From Rudanella lutea DSM 19387 (GTDB lineage: Bacteria; Bacteroidota; Bacteroidia; Cytophagales; Spirosomataceae): a stretch of DNA of 64,000 bases. Location of the stretch: assembly GCF_000383955.1 (NCBI RefSeq), contig NZ_KB913013.1, positions 4,731,694 through 4,795,693 on the forward strand, written 5' to 3'. The notes beneath the pieces are model-generated. The model did no database searches and was not told where the DNA came from. It worked only from the letters and a program-made list of their open reading frames with translations. Positions 1 through 9,345 of this stretch are shown here, piece by piece. Numbering within the stretch: position 1 is the first letter of the stretch; every line of letters begins with the position of its first letter. The position numbers and the translations under genes are program-made.

Positions 1-2159
1 CCGCGCCTAAAGACGCCAAACAACAGGCAGCCGCTCAGTTGCTGTCGGCTCAGCTCCGCACGGCCACGGGACTGCCCATTACGGTGATGGCTCCTACACC
101 TGCCTACGCTAAGGGTAAACACATTAATTTTCAGGCGCATACGGGTGGGCGTTGTGGCCCTGAGGGCTATGTGCTCCGTGTTACGCCCGACCGCGTCACG
201 GTAGAAGCCGAAACGCCCAAGGGGTATTTCTACGCCGTACAAACCCTGTTGCAACTGCTGCCTACCGAAGCCTTCAGCCCCAAAACGGTATCGGGCGTGA
301 CGTGGGCTATGCCTGCCTGTCAGATTCTTGACCGGCCCCGCTACGCCTACCGCGGGCTGATGCTCGACGTGAGCCGCCATTTTATGCCCGTCGCATTCGT
401 AAAGAAGTACATCGACCTGCTCGCCCGGCACAAAATGAACACCTTTCACTGGCACCTGACCGACGATCAGGGCTGGCGCGTCGAAATCAAGAAGTACCCC
501 AAGCTGACGCAGGTGGGCAGTACCCGCACCGAGACGTTGGCCGGGCATTACGGCGAAAATTACCCCTTCCGGTACGACGGGCAGCCTCATGGCGGGTTTT
601 ACACACAGGAGCAGATCAAAGACGTGGTGCGGTACGCGGCCGCCCGGCACGTGACCATCATCCCCGAAATCGAATTGCCGGGCCACGCGTTGGCAGCTAT
701 TGCGGCTTACCCCGAACTGTCGTGCGAGCCTACCAAACGGTACGAGGTGGGCAAAATCTGGGGTGTGTACGAAGATGTGTACTGCCCCACCGAGAAAACG
801 TTCACGTTTTTGCAGGACGTGCTGACGGAGGTAATGGCCCTGTTTCCGGGCAAATACATCCATATCGGGGGCGATGAGTGCCCCAAGGAAGCCTGGAAAA
901 AGAGCGCTTTCTGCCAGAACCTGATGAAGCAGCAGAAACTTAAAACCGAGGAGGAACTGCAAAGCTATTTCATCCGCCGGATCGACAAGTTTGTAACCGC
1001 TAAAGGCCGGGCTATCATCGGCTGGGACGAAATTCTGGAGGGCGGCCTGGCCCCCAACGCAACCGTAATGAGCTGGCGCGGCACCGAGGGCGGTATCGAA
1101 GCGGCCAAACAAAAACACACCGTTGTGATGACGCCGGGCGCGTTTTGCTACCTCGATAAGTATCAGGGCGAACCTACGCAGGAGCCCCTGGCAATTGGTG
1201 GCCTCTTGACCGTGGAAAAAGTGTACGGCTACGAACCCACGCCAGCCGAACTGACGCCGGAGCAGAAAAAATACATCTTGGGCGTGCAGGGTAACGTCTG
1301 GACAGAATACATGAAAACCCCCGAACAGGTGGAGTACATGAGCTATCCGCGGGCCATTGCCCTGGCCGAAATTGGCTGGATGCCCGAGGGGCCGCGCAAT
1401 TTTGAAGACTTCGCCGTGCGGCTCAAAAATCACCTTCGCCGACTCGATTATCTGGGCGTAAACTACAGCAAACGGCTGTTCGATGTACGGGCCTCCACGC
1501 AGTTTGGTAGCGATGGGCAGTTGCAGGTGCGACTCGAAAAATCAGACTCCGACAGCAAGATTTATTACACGACCAACGGCCGTCAGCCCAACACAAGCTC
1601 TACCGAGTACATTGGGCCGATCACGCTGAACAAAACCACTACGCTCCGGGCCGTGACCACCACAGGGGCTACCCTCAACGAGACCTTTGTGATTCACCGC
1701 GCCAAGGGTAAATCGTACACGAGCAACCTGGTGAAGCAGGTAGACCCCGACGGCCGTAAACTGACCGATGGCGAGGTGGCACAGGGGCCGCAAAGCCAAA
1801 CCGAATGGGTCGATTCGTGGGGCAATGATCTGGAGGTCACAATTGACCTTGGCGAGGTTCGTTCAGTAACAAAGGTGTCGGTGAATTTCCTCAAACGGAT
1901 TCCGTATCGGATATTCCCGCCAACATCGGTCGAGATTGCCCTCAGCCGAGACGGTAGCGATTTCAAGGAGGCTATTGCCCAGCCGGTCAATGTACCTCTG
2001 GAAGGAACCTGGGCGGTGGTGCCGGTTGTGGCCGATTTCAAAACGGCCAAGGCCCGCTACGTGCGGCTCAAAGCCAAAAATGCGGGAAAAGCACCGGTGG
2101 GTCATCCTGAAGCCGGTAAGTCGACCTCGATTGAAATGGACGAAGTTATTGTTGATTAA
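1..2159 (+). CDS. Beta-N-acetylhexosaminidase, GH20 (5' partial)
   Basis: The frame is open to the left edge, so the start lies outside the window. The TTG at 39 is only the first possible start inside. The catalytic core has the GH20 signature HIGGDECPKE at 861-890, with the Asp-Glu pair (codons 873-878) that stabilises the substrate-assisted intermediate and acts as acid/base. Upstream is the usual zincin-like N-terminal GH20 domain. Downstream, around 1530-1690, is a chitobiase C-terminal-type sandwich (IYYTTNGRQPNTSS), and around 1740-2150 an F5/8-type-C (discoidin-like) carbohydrate-binding domain. The family removes terminal GlcNAc or GalNAc from chito-oligomers and glycans. A periplasmic or surface location is likely, but the signal peptide is outside the window. 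Confidence 0.93.
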   Translation, partial: APKDAKQQAAAQLLSAQLRTATGLPITVMAPTPAYAKGKHINFQAHTGGRCGPEGYVLRVTPDRVTVEAETPKGYFYAVQTLLQLLPTEAFSPKTVSGVTWAMPACQILDRPRYAYRGLMLDVSRHFMPVAFVKKYIDLLARHKMNTFHWHLTDDQGWRVEIKKYPKLTQVGSTRTETLAGHYGENYPFRYDGQPHGGFYTQEQIKDVVRYAAARHVTIIPEIELPGHALAAIAAYPELSCEPTKRYEVGKIWGVYEDVYCPTEKTFTFLQDVLTEVMALFPGKYIHIGGDECPKEAWKKSAFCQNLMKQQKLKTEEELQSYFIRRIDKFVTAKGRAIIGWDEILEGGLAPNATVMSWRGTEGGIEAAKQKHTVVMTPGAFCYLDKYQGEPTQEPLAIGGLLTVEKVYGYEPTPAELTPEQKKYILGVQGNVWTEYMKTPEQVEYMSYPRAIALAEIGWMPEGPRNFEDFAVRLKNHLRRLDYLGVNYSKRLFDVRASTQFGSDGQLQVRLEKSDSDSKIYYTTNGRQPNTSSTEYIGPITLNKTTTLRAVTTTGATLNETFVIHRAKGKSYTSNLVKQVDPDGRKLTDGEVAQGPQSQTEWVDSWGNDLEVTIDLGEVRSVTKVSVNFLKRIPYRIFPPTSVEIALSRDGSDFKEAIAQPVNVPLEGTWAVVPVVADFKTAKARYVRLKAKNAGKAPVGHPEAGKSTSIEMDEVIVD

Positions 2160-2210
2160 GCGGGCAAAGCCTGTGGCTTGCCTATCTGCTTCTTTTTTCC
2201 ACTTGACACC

Positions 2211-2864
2211 ATGCCTCAGACCTCATTCGCCACCTTTACCGAATCGCTTCAGCGTCGCTTGCAGCAACCTTTACCCGGCGAGGCTGCACACCGGCGCATG
2301 ATGTCGGGGTCGCGGCAGCGGATGAGTGTGCGGCCCAACGAGAAAGCCCGTCGGAGTGCGGTACTGATCCTGTTTTATCCCTACCGGGGCGAAATTTACC
2401 TGCCGCTTATTCTGCGGCCGATTTACGACGGCGTACATGCGGGGCAGATGGCGTTTCCGGGGGGGCGCATGGAGCGTACCGACGAAAACCTGATCCGAAC
2501 GGCCCTGCGCGAAGCGCAGGAAGAAATCGGTATCCGGGTGACGGATGTGCAGGTGCTGGGCCAACTGACCGAGCTGTACATTCCGCCGAGCAATTTTTTC
2601 GTGCAGCCCGTGGTGGGAGTTATGAAACACCGCCCCGACTTTTACCCCGACCCGCGCGAGGTGGAGGAGGTGGTGGAGGTGCCTCTGGCGACATTTCTGG
2701 ACGAAACCATTGTGGGCGATACCCAAATTGAGGTGCGGGGCGTATTGATTGATGCCCCATTTTTTCAGATTCAAAATCACAAAGTATGGGGGGCTACGGC
2801 CATGATGATCAGCGAGTTGCTGGCGGTAATTGCCTCTGCCGAAATTCCCCAGCAAGGAACCTGA
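2211..2864 (+). CDS. Nudix hydrolase, CoA pyrophosphatase type
   Basis: This 217-residue protein carries a complete Nudix box (G-x5-E-x7-REAQEEIG, about residues 84-106) that binds Mg2+ and cleaves nucleoside diphosphates linked to another moiety. The stretch just before it (LILRP...GQMAFPGG) matches the signature of the CoA-hydrolysing subgroup, so the likely reaction is CoA to phosphopantetheine plus 3',5'-ADP; that substrate is inferred from family resemblance. I prefer the ATG at 2211 over an upstream in-frame TTG at 2178. The SDR gene follows after 7 nt, suggesting co-transcription. The preceding hexosaminidase ends 51 nt upstream. Confidence 0.88.
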   Translation: MPQTSFATFTESLQRRLQQPLPGEAAHRRMMSGSRQRMSVRPNEKARRSAVLILFYPYRGEIYLPLILRPIYDGVHAGQMAFPGGRMERTDENLIRTALREAQEEIGIRVTDVQVLGQLTELYIPPSNFFVQPVVGVMKHRPDFYPDPREVEEVVEVPLATFLDETIVGDTQIEVRGVLIDAPFFQIQNHKVWGATAMMISELLAVIASAEIPQQGT

Positions 2865-2871
2865 TACCCGA

Positions 2872-3633
2872 ATGTCTTTTCTGAATCAAACTGCCATTGT
2901 AACCGGTGCCGGACAGGGTATCGGGTTTGCCATTGCCGAGGGCCTTTGCCAGCAGGGGGCCAATGTACTGCTCAATGACCTGGACGAAACGCTCTGTTTC
3001 GAAGCTGCCGAACGAATCCGGCAGGGTGGTGGGCGTTGCGAAGCCCTACCCGGCGATGCCGCCGAGGTTCTGTTTATTCAACAGTTGGTCGATACGGCCG
3101 TGGATCGGTTTGGCGGGGTCGATTTAGTGGTTGCCAACGCGGGCCTGACCCTGTTCGGCGATTTTTTTTCGTACGACCCGACCCATTTCGAGCGGGTGCT
3201 CAACCTGAATTTGCGGGGGAGCTTCTTTCTGACGCAGGCCGCAGCCCGGCAAATGCGCGAGCAGGGGCGGGGTGGCAGCGTGTTGCTGATGTCGTCGGTT
3301 GTGGGGCATCAGGCCCACCCCGGTTTGGCGGCCTACGCCATGACCAAAGCCGCCCTAGAAATGCTGGCTAAAAACCTCGTGCTCGACCTGTCGCCCTACG
3401 GCATTACTATCAATGCATTGGCACCCGGCGCTACCCAAACCGAACGTACCCTCGACGATCCGGATTACGTACCTATCTGGTCGCGGATCACGCCCATGGG
3501 GCGCCCGGCAACCGTGGCCGACATGACCCATGCTGCCCTATTTTTGCTCAACCCGGCCTCACGGCACATCACGGGTCAAAGCCTTGTTGTCGACGGTGGT
3601 TGGACGAGCGTAAGCCCCCCGCCCAACCCGTAG
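2872..3633 (+). CDS. SDR family oxidoreductase
   Basis: A classical short-chain dehydrogenase/reductase of 253 residues. Visible features are the NAD(P) glycine motif TGAGQGIG (about residues 11-18), the NAG motif, the catalytic Ser of LLMSSVVG, and the YxxxK pair (Tyr155/Lys159) in YAMTK. The C-terminus GQSLVVDGGWTS is typical of the FabG/glucose-dehydrogenase-like group. The aspartate after strand 2 (LLNDLDE) suggests NAD+ preference; the substrate cannot be told. Start taken at ATG 2872, 7 nt after the Nudix stop, because the longer reading from 2830 would overlap the Nudix gene. Confidence 0.9.
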   Translation: MSFLNQTAIVTGAGQGIGFAIAEGLCQQGANVLLNDLDETLCFEAAERIRQGGGRCEALPGDAAEVLFIQQLVDTAVDRFGGVDLVVANAGLTLFGDFFSYDPTHFERVLNLNLRGSFFLTQAAARQMREQGRGGSVLLMSSVVGHQAHPGLAAYAMTKAALEMLAKNLVLDLSPYGITINALAPGATQTERTLDDPDYVPIWSRITPMGRPATVADMTHAALFLLNPASRHITGQSLVVDGGWTSVSPPPNP

Positions 3634-3656
3634 AGCCGCAACAAATTTTGCGGCTC
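3633..3656. terminator. Hairpin between convergent genes
   Basis: A perfect 9-bp inverted repeat (GAGCCGCAA / TTGCGGCTC) lies directly after the SDR stop and before the end of the convergent EamA gene. No long T-run follows on either strand, so termination is plausible but weakly supported. Confidence 0.5.
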
Positions 3657-3671
3657 ACTCGCGTCAGCCCT

Positions 3672-4589
3672 TTACTTACGCCCCAGTGTAATCAGCACCA
3701 CCCCGGCTACCACAATGCCGGCACCGATGAGTGATTGACTGGTGAGAATTTCACCGGCAAACAGAGTGCCCAGCAACATAGCTACGACGGGGTTGACGTA
3801 AGCGTAGGTGGACAAGAGGGTAGGGGGCGCGTTGCGGGCCAGCCATGCGTATGACGAAAACCCGATGATAGACCCGAAAATGACTAAATACCACAGCGAG
3901 CCAATGGCTTTGGTGGGGGCATCGACAATGCTAAACAAGTTAACCGGTTCGGTGAGGAGGCTAACCGTGAGCAGGGCAGCCGCACCAGCCAGCATCTGAA
4001 TGCCGCTCGACATAAATGGCGAGGGCAAATTGAGCCGGGGCGACATCAGGGTACCCATTGCCCAGGCCAGATTCCCAATCATGATAAGCCCGGCCCCGAT
4101 GAGGTTATGGTCGGCCGAACCGCCCTGCAACTTGTCGGGCTTGATCAGAAAATAGACGCCCACAAAACCCAGCAGAAGGCCCGCCAACGCCAGATTAGAG
4201 GGGCGGGTTTTGCCGAACGACACCCAGTTTAGCGACAGCAGAAATACTGGTAGTGTGCCCGCAATGAGTGCGGCCATGCCCGTCGGGATGTGTTGAATGG
4301 CAATAGTCAAACAACCGTTGGCGATACCGAGCAACAAGATACCAACGGCCCCCGCCGAACGGATCTGGCCCAACGTAGGCCGGGGTGTTCCGGTCACGCG
4401 GGCGTAGGTGTACAGAAGGGTGCCCGCTGCCAAAAACCGCATCGATGCCATGTAGAGCGGAGGCATCTGTTCGATCATGAAATGGATAAACAGATACGTT
4501 GACCCCCACAGAATATAAACCGAAGCGAGGGCCAGCCACAGGGTCAGCCGACGGGGCTGTGCGGCAACGGGTGAAGCAACAGACTGCAT
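3672..4589 (-). CDS. EamA/DMT-family exporter
   Basis: A 305-residue integral membrane protein with about ten hydrophobic helices arranged as two EamA repeats (LYILWGSTYLFI near the N-terminus, GSIIGFSSYAWLAR in the second half). The drug/metabolite transporter family exports amino acids, metabolites or drugs; the substrate is not predictable here. The gene stands alone and converges with the SDR gene. Its 5' side is divergent from prfC, with 177 nt between the two starts. The start MQSVASPVAAQ gives a short cytoplasmic tail before helix 1 and is accepted. Confidence 0.88.
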   Translation of the reverse strand: MQSVASPVAAQPRRLTLWLALASVYILWGSTYLFIHFMIEQMPPLYMASMRFLAAGTLLYTYARVTGTPRPTLGQIRSAGAVGILLLGIANGCLTIAIQHIPTGMAALIAGTLPVFLLSLNWVSFGKTRPSNLALAGLLLGFVGVYFLIKPDKLQGGSADHNLIGAGLIMIGNLAWAMGTLMSPRLNLPSPFMSSGIQMLAGAAALLTVSLLTEPVNLFSIVDAPTKAIGSLWYLVIFGSIIGFSSYAWLARNAPPTLLSTYAYVNPVVAMLLGTLFAGEILTSQSLIGAGIVVAGVVLITLGRK

Positions 4590-4732
4590 AACTAAAATTG
4601 TACTTTCCTAAGCAACACACAGGCCGGGGGCTTTGGGTTCCGTAAGAGTATATATTTTTTGACGTATGAGCAAATGGGAAACAGTGCCGGGTTTGCTGCA
4701 CGTCGGTCGCGGGTGGTCCGCCCTTTTTTCTG

Positions 4733-4740
4733 TATCTTTG
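4733..4740 (+). promoter_or_regulatory. Bacteroidota -7 box upstream of prfC
   Basis: TATCTTTG matches the Bacteroidota housekeeping -7 consensus TAnnTTTG and lies 26 nt before the prfC ATG. A GAGGAAAA ribosome-binding stretch lies in between. No convincing TTG at -33 was found, so this rests on the -7 box and position only. Confidence 0.5.
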
Positions 4741-4766
4741 TCCTTTATTTCTGAGGAAAATACGCA

Positions 4767-6362
4767 ATGAGTATACAGCAGGAGATTGCCCGTCGGCGGA
4801 CGTTTGCCATTATCAGCCACCCCGATGCCGGTAAAACCACCCTCACCGAAAAGTTGCTGCTTTTTGGCGGAGCCATTCAGGTGGCCGGGGCCGTAAAATC
4901 GAACAAAATCAAGAAAACGGCCACCTCCGATTTCATGGAAATCGAGAAGCAACGGGGTATTTCGGTGGCTACGTCGGTGATGACGTTCGAGTACAACGAC
5001 CTGAAAATTAATATTCTCGATACACCGGGTCACAAAGACTTTGCCGAAGATACGTACCGTACGCTCACGGCCGTGGATAGCGTGATTCTGGTGATCGACT
5101 GCGTGAAGGGGGTGGAGGAGCAAACCGAGCGGCTCATGGAAGTATGCCGGATGCGCGATACGCCCGTGATGATTTTCGTGAACAAGATGGACCGGGAAGG
5201 TAAAAACCCGTTCGATCTGCTCGATGAACTCGAAGAAAAACTGAACATTCGGGTGCGCCCCCTGGCGTGGCCCGTCAACATGGGGCAGAACTTCAAAGGG
5301 GTGTACAGCCTGATTGATCAGAAGTTGAACTTCTTTAAGGTGAATAAAACCCGGCTGGAAGACGATGTGCTCGAAATCGACATCAACACGCCTGTACTTG
5401 ATGAGAAAGTAGGCCAACGGGATGCCGATCAGCTTCGCGAAGATGTTGAGCTGATTGAAGGCGTGTACGACGCGTTCGACCGGGAGGCCTACCTGAACGG
5501 CAAACTGGCCCCGGTTTTCTTCGGGTCGGCGGTGAACAACTTCGGGGTGAAAGAACTTCTCGATGCCTTCTGCTCGCTCTCGCCCGAGCCCGTGGGGCGG
5601 CCTACCGACAAGCGGCCCGTAACGCCCGATGAGAAACGGTTCACGGGGTTTGTGTTTAAGATTCACGCCAACCTCGACCCGCGTCACCGCGACCGGATCG
5701 CTTTCCTGCGCATCTGCTCGGGTAAGTTTGAGCGGGGTAAATTTTATCACCACACCCGGCTCGACAAAGACCTGCGCTTTAGTAGTCCGTTTAGCTTCAT
5801 GGCCGATGCCAAAGCGGTCATGGACGAAGGGTTCCCCGGCGATGTGGTGGGTTTGTACGATACCGGAAACTTCAAAATTGGCGATACACTCACCGAAGGC
5901 GAAGACCTGCAGTTTCAGGGTATTCCGAGCTTCTCGCCCGAAATTTTCAAGGAACTCATTAACCTCGACCCCATGAAGTCGAAGCAGTTGGAGAAAGGAA
6001 TTGAGCAACTGACCGACGAGGGTGTTGCGCAGCTGTTTACGCTGCAACCCGGCAACCGCAAAATTGTGGGTACTGTGGGTGAACTTCAGTTTGAGGTGAT
6101 TCAGTACCGGCTCGAAAACGAGTACGGGGCCAAGTGCCGCTGGGTGCCGATGAACTACACCAAAGCCACCTGGATTACGGCCGAAAACCCGGTGAAGCTG
6201 ACCGAGTTTATCCGGCTCAAAGGCAATCAGATTGGCTATGATAAAGACAAAAACCCTGTTTTCCTGGCCGAATCAGACTGGATTCTGCGTATGAACAGCC
6301 AGAACAACCCCGATGTGACCTTCCACCAAACCTCGGAGTTTAAAACGAGCGAGGTGTATTAG
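4767..6362 (+). CDS. prfC: Peptide chain release factor 3
   Basis: A 531-residue translational GTPase, the usual RF3 length. The G domain is complete: G1 [13 protein letters not shown] near residue 17, G2 region [11 protein letters not shown]3 DTPGHKDF, G4 NKMD. It is followed by domain II and the RF3-specific C-terminal domain ([18 protein letters not shown]). RF3 removes RF1/RF2 from the ribosome after peptide release by GTP hydrolysis, in the cytoplasm. The ATG at 4767 has a purine-rich GAGGAAAA upstream. The gene appears monocistronic, with its own -7 box and a strong terminator downstream. Confidence 0.97.
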   Translation: MSIQQEIARRRTFAIISHPDAGKTTLTEKLLLFGGAIQVAGAVKSNKIKKTATSDFMEIEKQRGISVATSVMTFEYNDLKINILDTPGHKDFAEDTYRTLTAVDSVILVIDCVKGVEEQTERLMEVCRMRDTPVMIFVNKMDREGKNPFDLLDELEEKLNIRVRPLAWPVNMGQNFKGVYSLIDQKLNFFKVNKTRLEDDVLEIDINTPVLDEKVGQRDADQLREDVELIEGVYDAFDREAYLNGKLAPVFFGSAVNNFGVKELLDAFCSLSPEPVGRPTDKRPVTPDEKRFTGFVFKIHANLDPRHRDRIAFLRICSGKFERGKFYHHTRLDKDLRFSSPFSFMADAKAVMDEGFPGDVVGLYDTGNFKIGDTLTEGEDLQFQGIPSFSPEIFKELINLDPMKSKQLEKGIEQLTDEGVAQLFTLQPGNRKIVGTVGELQFEVIQYRLENEYGAKCRWVPMNYTKATWITAENPVKLTEFIRLKGNQIGYDKDKNPVFLAESDWILRMNSQNNPDVTFHQTSEFKTSEVY

Positions 6363-6392
6363 AGGGGGAGAAAGGATGAAGGCTGTAAAGGA

Positions 6393-6424
6393 GAAGGGGC
6401 GGTTGAGGCTGCCCCTTCTTTTTT
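6393..6424 (+). terminator. Rho-independent terminator of prfC
   Basis: GAAGGGGC (6393-6400) pairs with GCCCCTTC (6411-6418) around a 10-nt loop and is followed by a T-run. It lies 31 nt after the prfC stop. Confidence 0.85.
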
Positions 6425-6447
6425 GTGATACGTCGGTGCAGGGGGCA

Positions 6448-6491
6448 GTTGGCTAACTGCAACTTTTCGCCCAAAGTGGCAGTTAGCCAAC
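6448..6491. repeat. Inverted repeat upstream of the ABC exporter gene
   Basis: GTTGGCTAACTGC (6448-6460) is repeated in perfect inversion as GCAGTTAGCCAAC (6479-6491), separated by 18 nt. Each arm is itself almost palindromic (AGTTGGCTAACT). It ends 19 nt before the GTG start of the ABC gene. It could be an operator pair, an mRNA leader hairpin or a mobile palindromic repeat; the sequence does not decide. Confidence 0.7.
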
Positions 6492-6510
6492 TAAACGCTG
6501 CCGCTTTTCT

Positions 6511-8301
6511 GTGAAAACATTTGCCCATTTAGCTCACCTCAACAAGTACCTCGCCAAATACAAATGGTACCTGATCTGGGGAACGGTTTTTACGTTTGTT
6601 TCTAACCTATTCGGCATTTTTCCGGCCCAACTGGTTCGCTACGCCCTCGATCTGGTGAGCGAAACCCTCGATATTTATTACCTCTACGCTGGCTCCGGGC
6701 TACAGTCGGCTTTGTACGACATCTTTGCTTTTAGTATCCTGCTTTATGGGTTCCTCATTCTGGGGCTGGCCCTGCTCAAAGGCTTCTTTCTGTTTCTGGT
6801 TCGGCAAACGCTCATCGTAATGTCGCGCCATATTGAGTACGACCTCAAAAACGAAATCTACGACCATTACCAAACCCTGCCCCTGAGCTTTTACCGGCGG
6901 CACAATACCGGCGATTTGATGGCCCGTATTTCGGAAGACGTGAGCAAGGTGCGGATGTACGTCGGCCCCAGCATCATGTACGGGGTTAACCTGCTGGTTT
7001 TGTTTGTGCTGGTGATTGGTTACATGGTCAGTATCAACGCCCGCCTGACGGTCTATGTGTTGTTGCCGTTGCCCATTCTGTCTATTGGTATCTATCTGGT
7101 CGAGAACATCGTTATTTCGCGTTCTGAAGAGATTCAGCGGTCGCTCTCGCGCATGAGTACGTCGGTGCAGGAAGCCTTTTCGGGCATTCGGGTGCTTAAG
7201 TCGTTTGTGCAGGAAGATGTGTCGGCGGCCAATTTCGAGCGCGAAAGCAACGAATACCGCCAGAAATCGCTCCGGCTCACGATGGTCGATGCCCTCTGGC
7301 AACCCATGACCGTGATGCTCATTGGCCTCAGCAACGTGCTGGTGGTGTACGTGGGCGGGCAGGAGATTCTGGCCGGGCGGCTCACACCGGGCAACATCAC
7401 GGAGTTTCTGATCTACGTGAATATGCTTACCTGGCCCGTAATGGCTTTGGGCTGGACTACGAGCCAAACCCAGCGGGCTGCGGCTTCGCAACAACGGATC
7501 AATGAGTTTCTGAACGAGAAAACCGACATTGTTTCGCAGAAAAATCTGAAGCGTGAAATTGAGGGTGAAATTGAGCTGCGTAACGTCCGGTTTGTGTACC
7601 CCGATTCGGGCATTGTGGCCTTGAAAAACTTCTCGCTCCACGCACGCTCAGGCGAGAGTGTGGCTATTCTGGGCACTACGGGCTCGGGCAAAAGCACGCT
7701 GGCTAACCTCATTACCCGCATGTACGACGCTTCGGCCGGGGAGGTGCTCATCGACGGGCGGCCTATCAGCGATTACAACCTGACCTCATTACGCGAGCAG
7801 ATGGGCTACGTGCCGCAGGATGTGTTTCTGTTTTCTGATTCGATCAGCAACAACGTGCGCTTTGGCAAGCCCGACATGCCGCAGGAGCGGGTTGAAGAGG
7901 CCGTGCGCGATGCCGACCTGTACGGAAACATTGTAGGTTTCCCCGAGGGTTTTGAAACCCGGATTGGCGAGCGGGGTATTACGCTATCGGGTGGGCAGAA
8001 ACAACGTCTGAGCATTGCCCGCGCCATTGCCCGCGACCCTAAAATTCTGATTCTGGACGATTGTCTTTCGGCGGTCGATACCAATACCGAAAATATCATT
8101 CTGAACAACCTCAAGCGGATTATGGCCGACCGAACGTCGGTGATTATCTCGCACCGGGTGTCGTCGGCCAAGCTTGCCGACCGGATTATTGTGCTCGATG
8201 ACGGTAACGTAGTGGAGCAGGGTACGCACCATGAGCTGATGGCCCTTAACGGCACCTACCGCGAACTGTACGACAAGCAGTTGCAGGGCGAAGAAGTTTG
8301 A
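6511..8301 (+). CDS. ABC exporter, permease-ATPase half transporter
   Basis: 596 residues: an N-terminal exporter transmembrane domain (six helices, residues about 20-310) fused to an ATPase domain with Walker A GTTGSGKST, signature LSGGQKQR and H-loop ISHRVSS. The Walker B segment reads ILILDDCLSAVD, so the catalytic Glu is replaced by Asp. In characterised exporters this marks the degenerate half of YheI/BmrC-type heterodimers; no partner gene is adjacent. It probably exports lipids or drugs across the inner membrane. The start is a GTG at 6511; no in-frame ATG nearby gives a better N-terminus (MKTFAHLAHLNKYLAKYKW). A bidirectional terminator follows. Confidence 0.92.
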   Translation: MKTFAHLAHLNKYLAKYKWYLIWGTVFTFVSNLFGIFPAQLVRYALDLVSETLDIYYLYAGSGLQSALYDIFAFSILLYGFLILGLALLKGFFLFLVRQTLIVMSRHIEYDLKNEIYDHYQTLPLSFYRRHNTGDLMARISEDVSKVRMYVGPSIMYGVNLLVLFVLVIGYMVSINARLTVYVLLPLPILSIGIYLVENIVISRSEEIQRSLSRMSTSVQEAFSGIRVLKSFVQEDVSAANFERESNEYRQKSLRLTMVDALWQPMTVMLIGLSNVLVVYVGGQEILAGRLTPGNITEFLIYVNMLTWPVMALGWTTSQTQRAAASQQRINEFLNEKTDIVSQKNLKREIEGEIELRNVRFVYPDSGIVALKNFSLHARSGESVAILGTTGSGKSTLANLITRMYDASAGEVLIDGRPISDYNLTSLREQMGYVPQDVFLFSDSISNNVRFGKPDMPQERVEEAVRDADLYGNIVGFPEGFETRIGERGITLSGGQKQRLSIARAIARDPKILILDDCLSAVDTNTENIILNNLKRIMADRTSVIISHRVSSAKLADRIIVLDDGNVVEQGTHHELMALNGTYRELYDKQLQGEEV

Positions 8302-8345
8302 GCAGCGGGGCGAGGTGAGACGTTAGGTCACTACGTTTTTACGCT

Positions 8346-8387
8346 AAAAAAGCAGGGGCTGGTTTTCACACCAGCCCCCTACTTTTT
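8346..8387. terminator. Bidirectional terminator between ABC gene and lpxA
   Basis: GGGGCTGG (8355-8362) and CCAGCCCC (8371-8378) form an 8-bp stem with an 8-nt loop. A run of A precedes it and a run of T follows, so it can terminate both the ABC gene and the convergent lpx operon. Confidence 0.85.
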
Positions 8388-8444
8388 GTGGTTTGTTTTA
8401 CGATAAACCACAAACGATAAACCAAAAATCCAAAAACAGTAAAC
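8387..8444. repeat. AAAC/GTTT-rich intergenic repeat stretch
   Basis: A low-complexity stretch of near-repeats of the type AAACCACAAACGATAAACC, with a GTGGTTT/AAACCAC inversion. The same style recurs at 9238-9345 and 34087-34138. No gene is seen in it. Confidence 0.5.
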
Positions 8445-9236
8445 CTATTCCCGGTCGTGACCGCCGGGGCCGCGCATGATGCCGCGCTCCGACGTACGGA
8501 TGAAGTTCAATACCTCATCGCGGGCGTCGGAAGCAGGTAGCTCCAGTTCAATGCGGGTGAGCGCTTCGGCATTGTTAAGGCCGCGCAGGTACAGGTACCG
8601 GTAAATTTCCTGAATGTCGTTGATTTGCTCGTTGGTAAAGCCTCGCCGACGCAAACCGATGGAGTTGATCCCCGTGTACGACAGCGGTTCGCGGGCCGCC
8701 TTGGTAAACGGCGGTACATCTTTCCGCACCAGCGACCCGCCCGAAATCATGGCGTGTGCACCAATGCGCGTAAACTGCAATACCGAACTCGACCCGCCAA
8801 TAATGGCCCAGTCGCCCATGTATACATGACCGGCCATCTGCACATTGTTTGTCATGATGCAGTTGTTGCCAATGCGGCAGTCGTGTGCCACGTGGGCATA
8901 GGCCATAATCAGGCAGTTGCTGCCAATTTCGGTCTTGTAGTGTTCTTCGGTACCGCGGCTGATGGTGGCATACTCCCGGATGGTGGTATTGTCGCCGATG
9001 TACGTGAGGGTATATTCACCCTTAAACTTCAGATCCTGTGGGATCGAGGAAATGACCGCACCGGGGTAAATACGGCAGTTTTTACCAATACGGGAACCTT
9101 CGTTGATAACGGCGTGCGACCCAATCCAGGTGCCCTCGCCGACTTCTACGTCCTTGTGAATGATGGCGAACGGTTCGATCACCACATTTTGGGCAATCTT
9201 CGCTTCGGGGTGGACGTAGGCTAATGGTTGAATCAT
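8445..9236 (-). CDS. lpxA: Acyl-ACP--UDP-GlcNAc O-acyltransferase
   Basis: 263 residues with left-handed parallel beta-helix hexapeptide repeats throughout (VEVGEGTWIGSHAVINEG, IGNNCIMTNNVQMAGHVY) and the catalytic histidine region AYAHVAHDCRIGNN. The C-terminal helical domain carries GINSIGLRRRGFTNEQI, as in LpxA. It transfers an R-3-hydroxyacyl chain from ACP to the 3-OH of UDP-GlcNAc, the first step of lipid A synthesis, in the cytoplasm. It is the last gene of the lpxD / lpxC-fabZ / lpxA group, 109 nt behind lpxC-fabZ. The ATG start gives the usual N-terminus MIQPLAYVHPEAKIAQN. Confidence 0.97.
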   Translation of the reverse strand: MIQPLAYVHPEAKIAQNVVIEPFAIIHKDVEVGEGTWIGSHAVINEGSRIGKNCRIYPGAVISSIPQDLKFKGEYTLTYIGDNTTIREYATISRGTEEHYKTEIGSNCLIMAYAHVAHDCRIGNNCIMTNNVQMAGHVYMGDWAIIGGSSSVLQFTRIGAHAMISGGSLVRKDVPPFTKAAREPLSYTGINSIGLRRRGFTNEQINDIQEIYRYLYLRGLNNAEALTRIELELPASDARDEVLNFIRTSERGIMRGPGGHDRE

Positions 9237-9237
9237 G

Positions 9238-9345
9238 ATAAACAGTTTACTGTTTTCAGAGTACTGTTTTCAGTTTTCAGTAGTGAGTGTAAGGTCGGTA
9301 CCCGAGATTAAACCAACTGCAAACTGTAAACTATAAACTGTAAAC
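9238..9345. repeat. AAACTGTAAAC-type repeat spacer
   Basis: The spacer between lpxC-fabZ and lpxA is built of short near-repeats (AAACTGTAAACTATAAACT; TACTGTTTTCAGT), partly self-complementary. No gene or clear terminator is seen; the lpx genes are probably still co-transcribed across it. Confidence 0.5.

Noticed and set aside
4608-6047. 479-residue open frame antisense to prfC
   Set aside because: It lies fully opposite a clear RF3 gene, has His/Arg-rich composition typical of antisense reading of GC-rich codons, and no recognisable domain.
6700-7641. 313-residue open frame antisense to the ABC exporter
   Set aside because: Antisense to a confident gene, with low-complexity His/Gln/Arg content.
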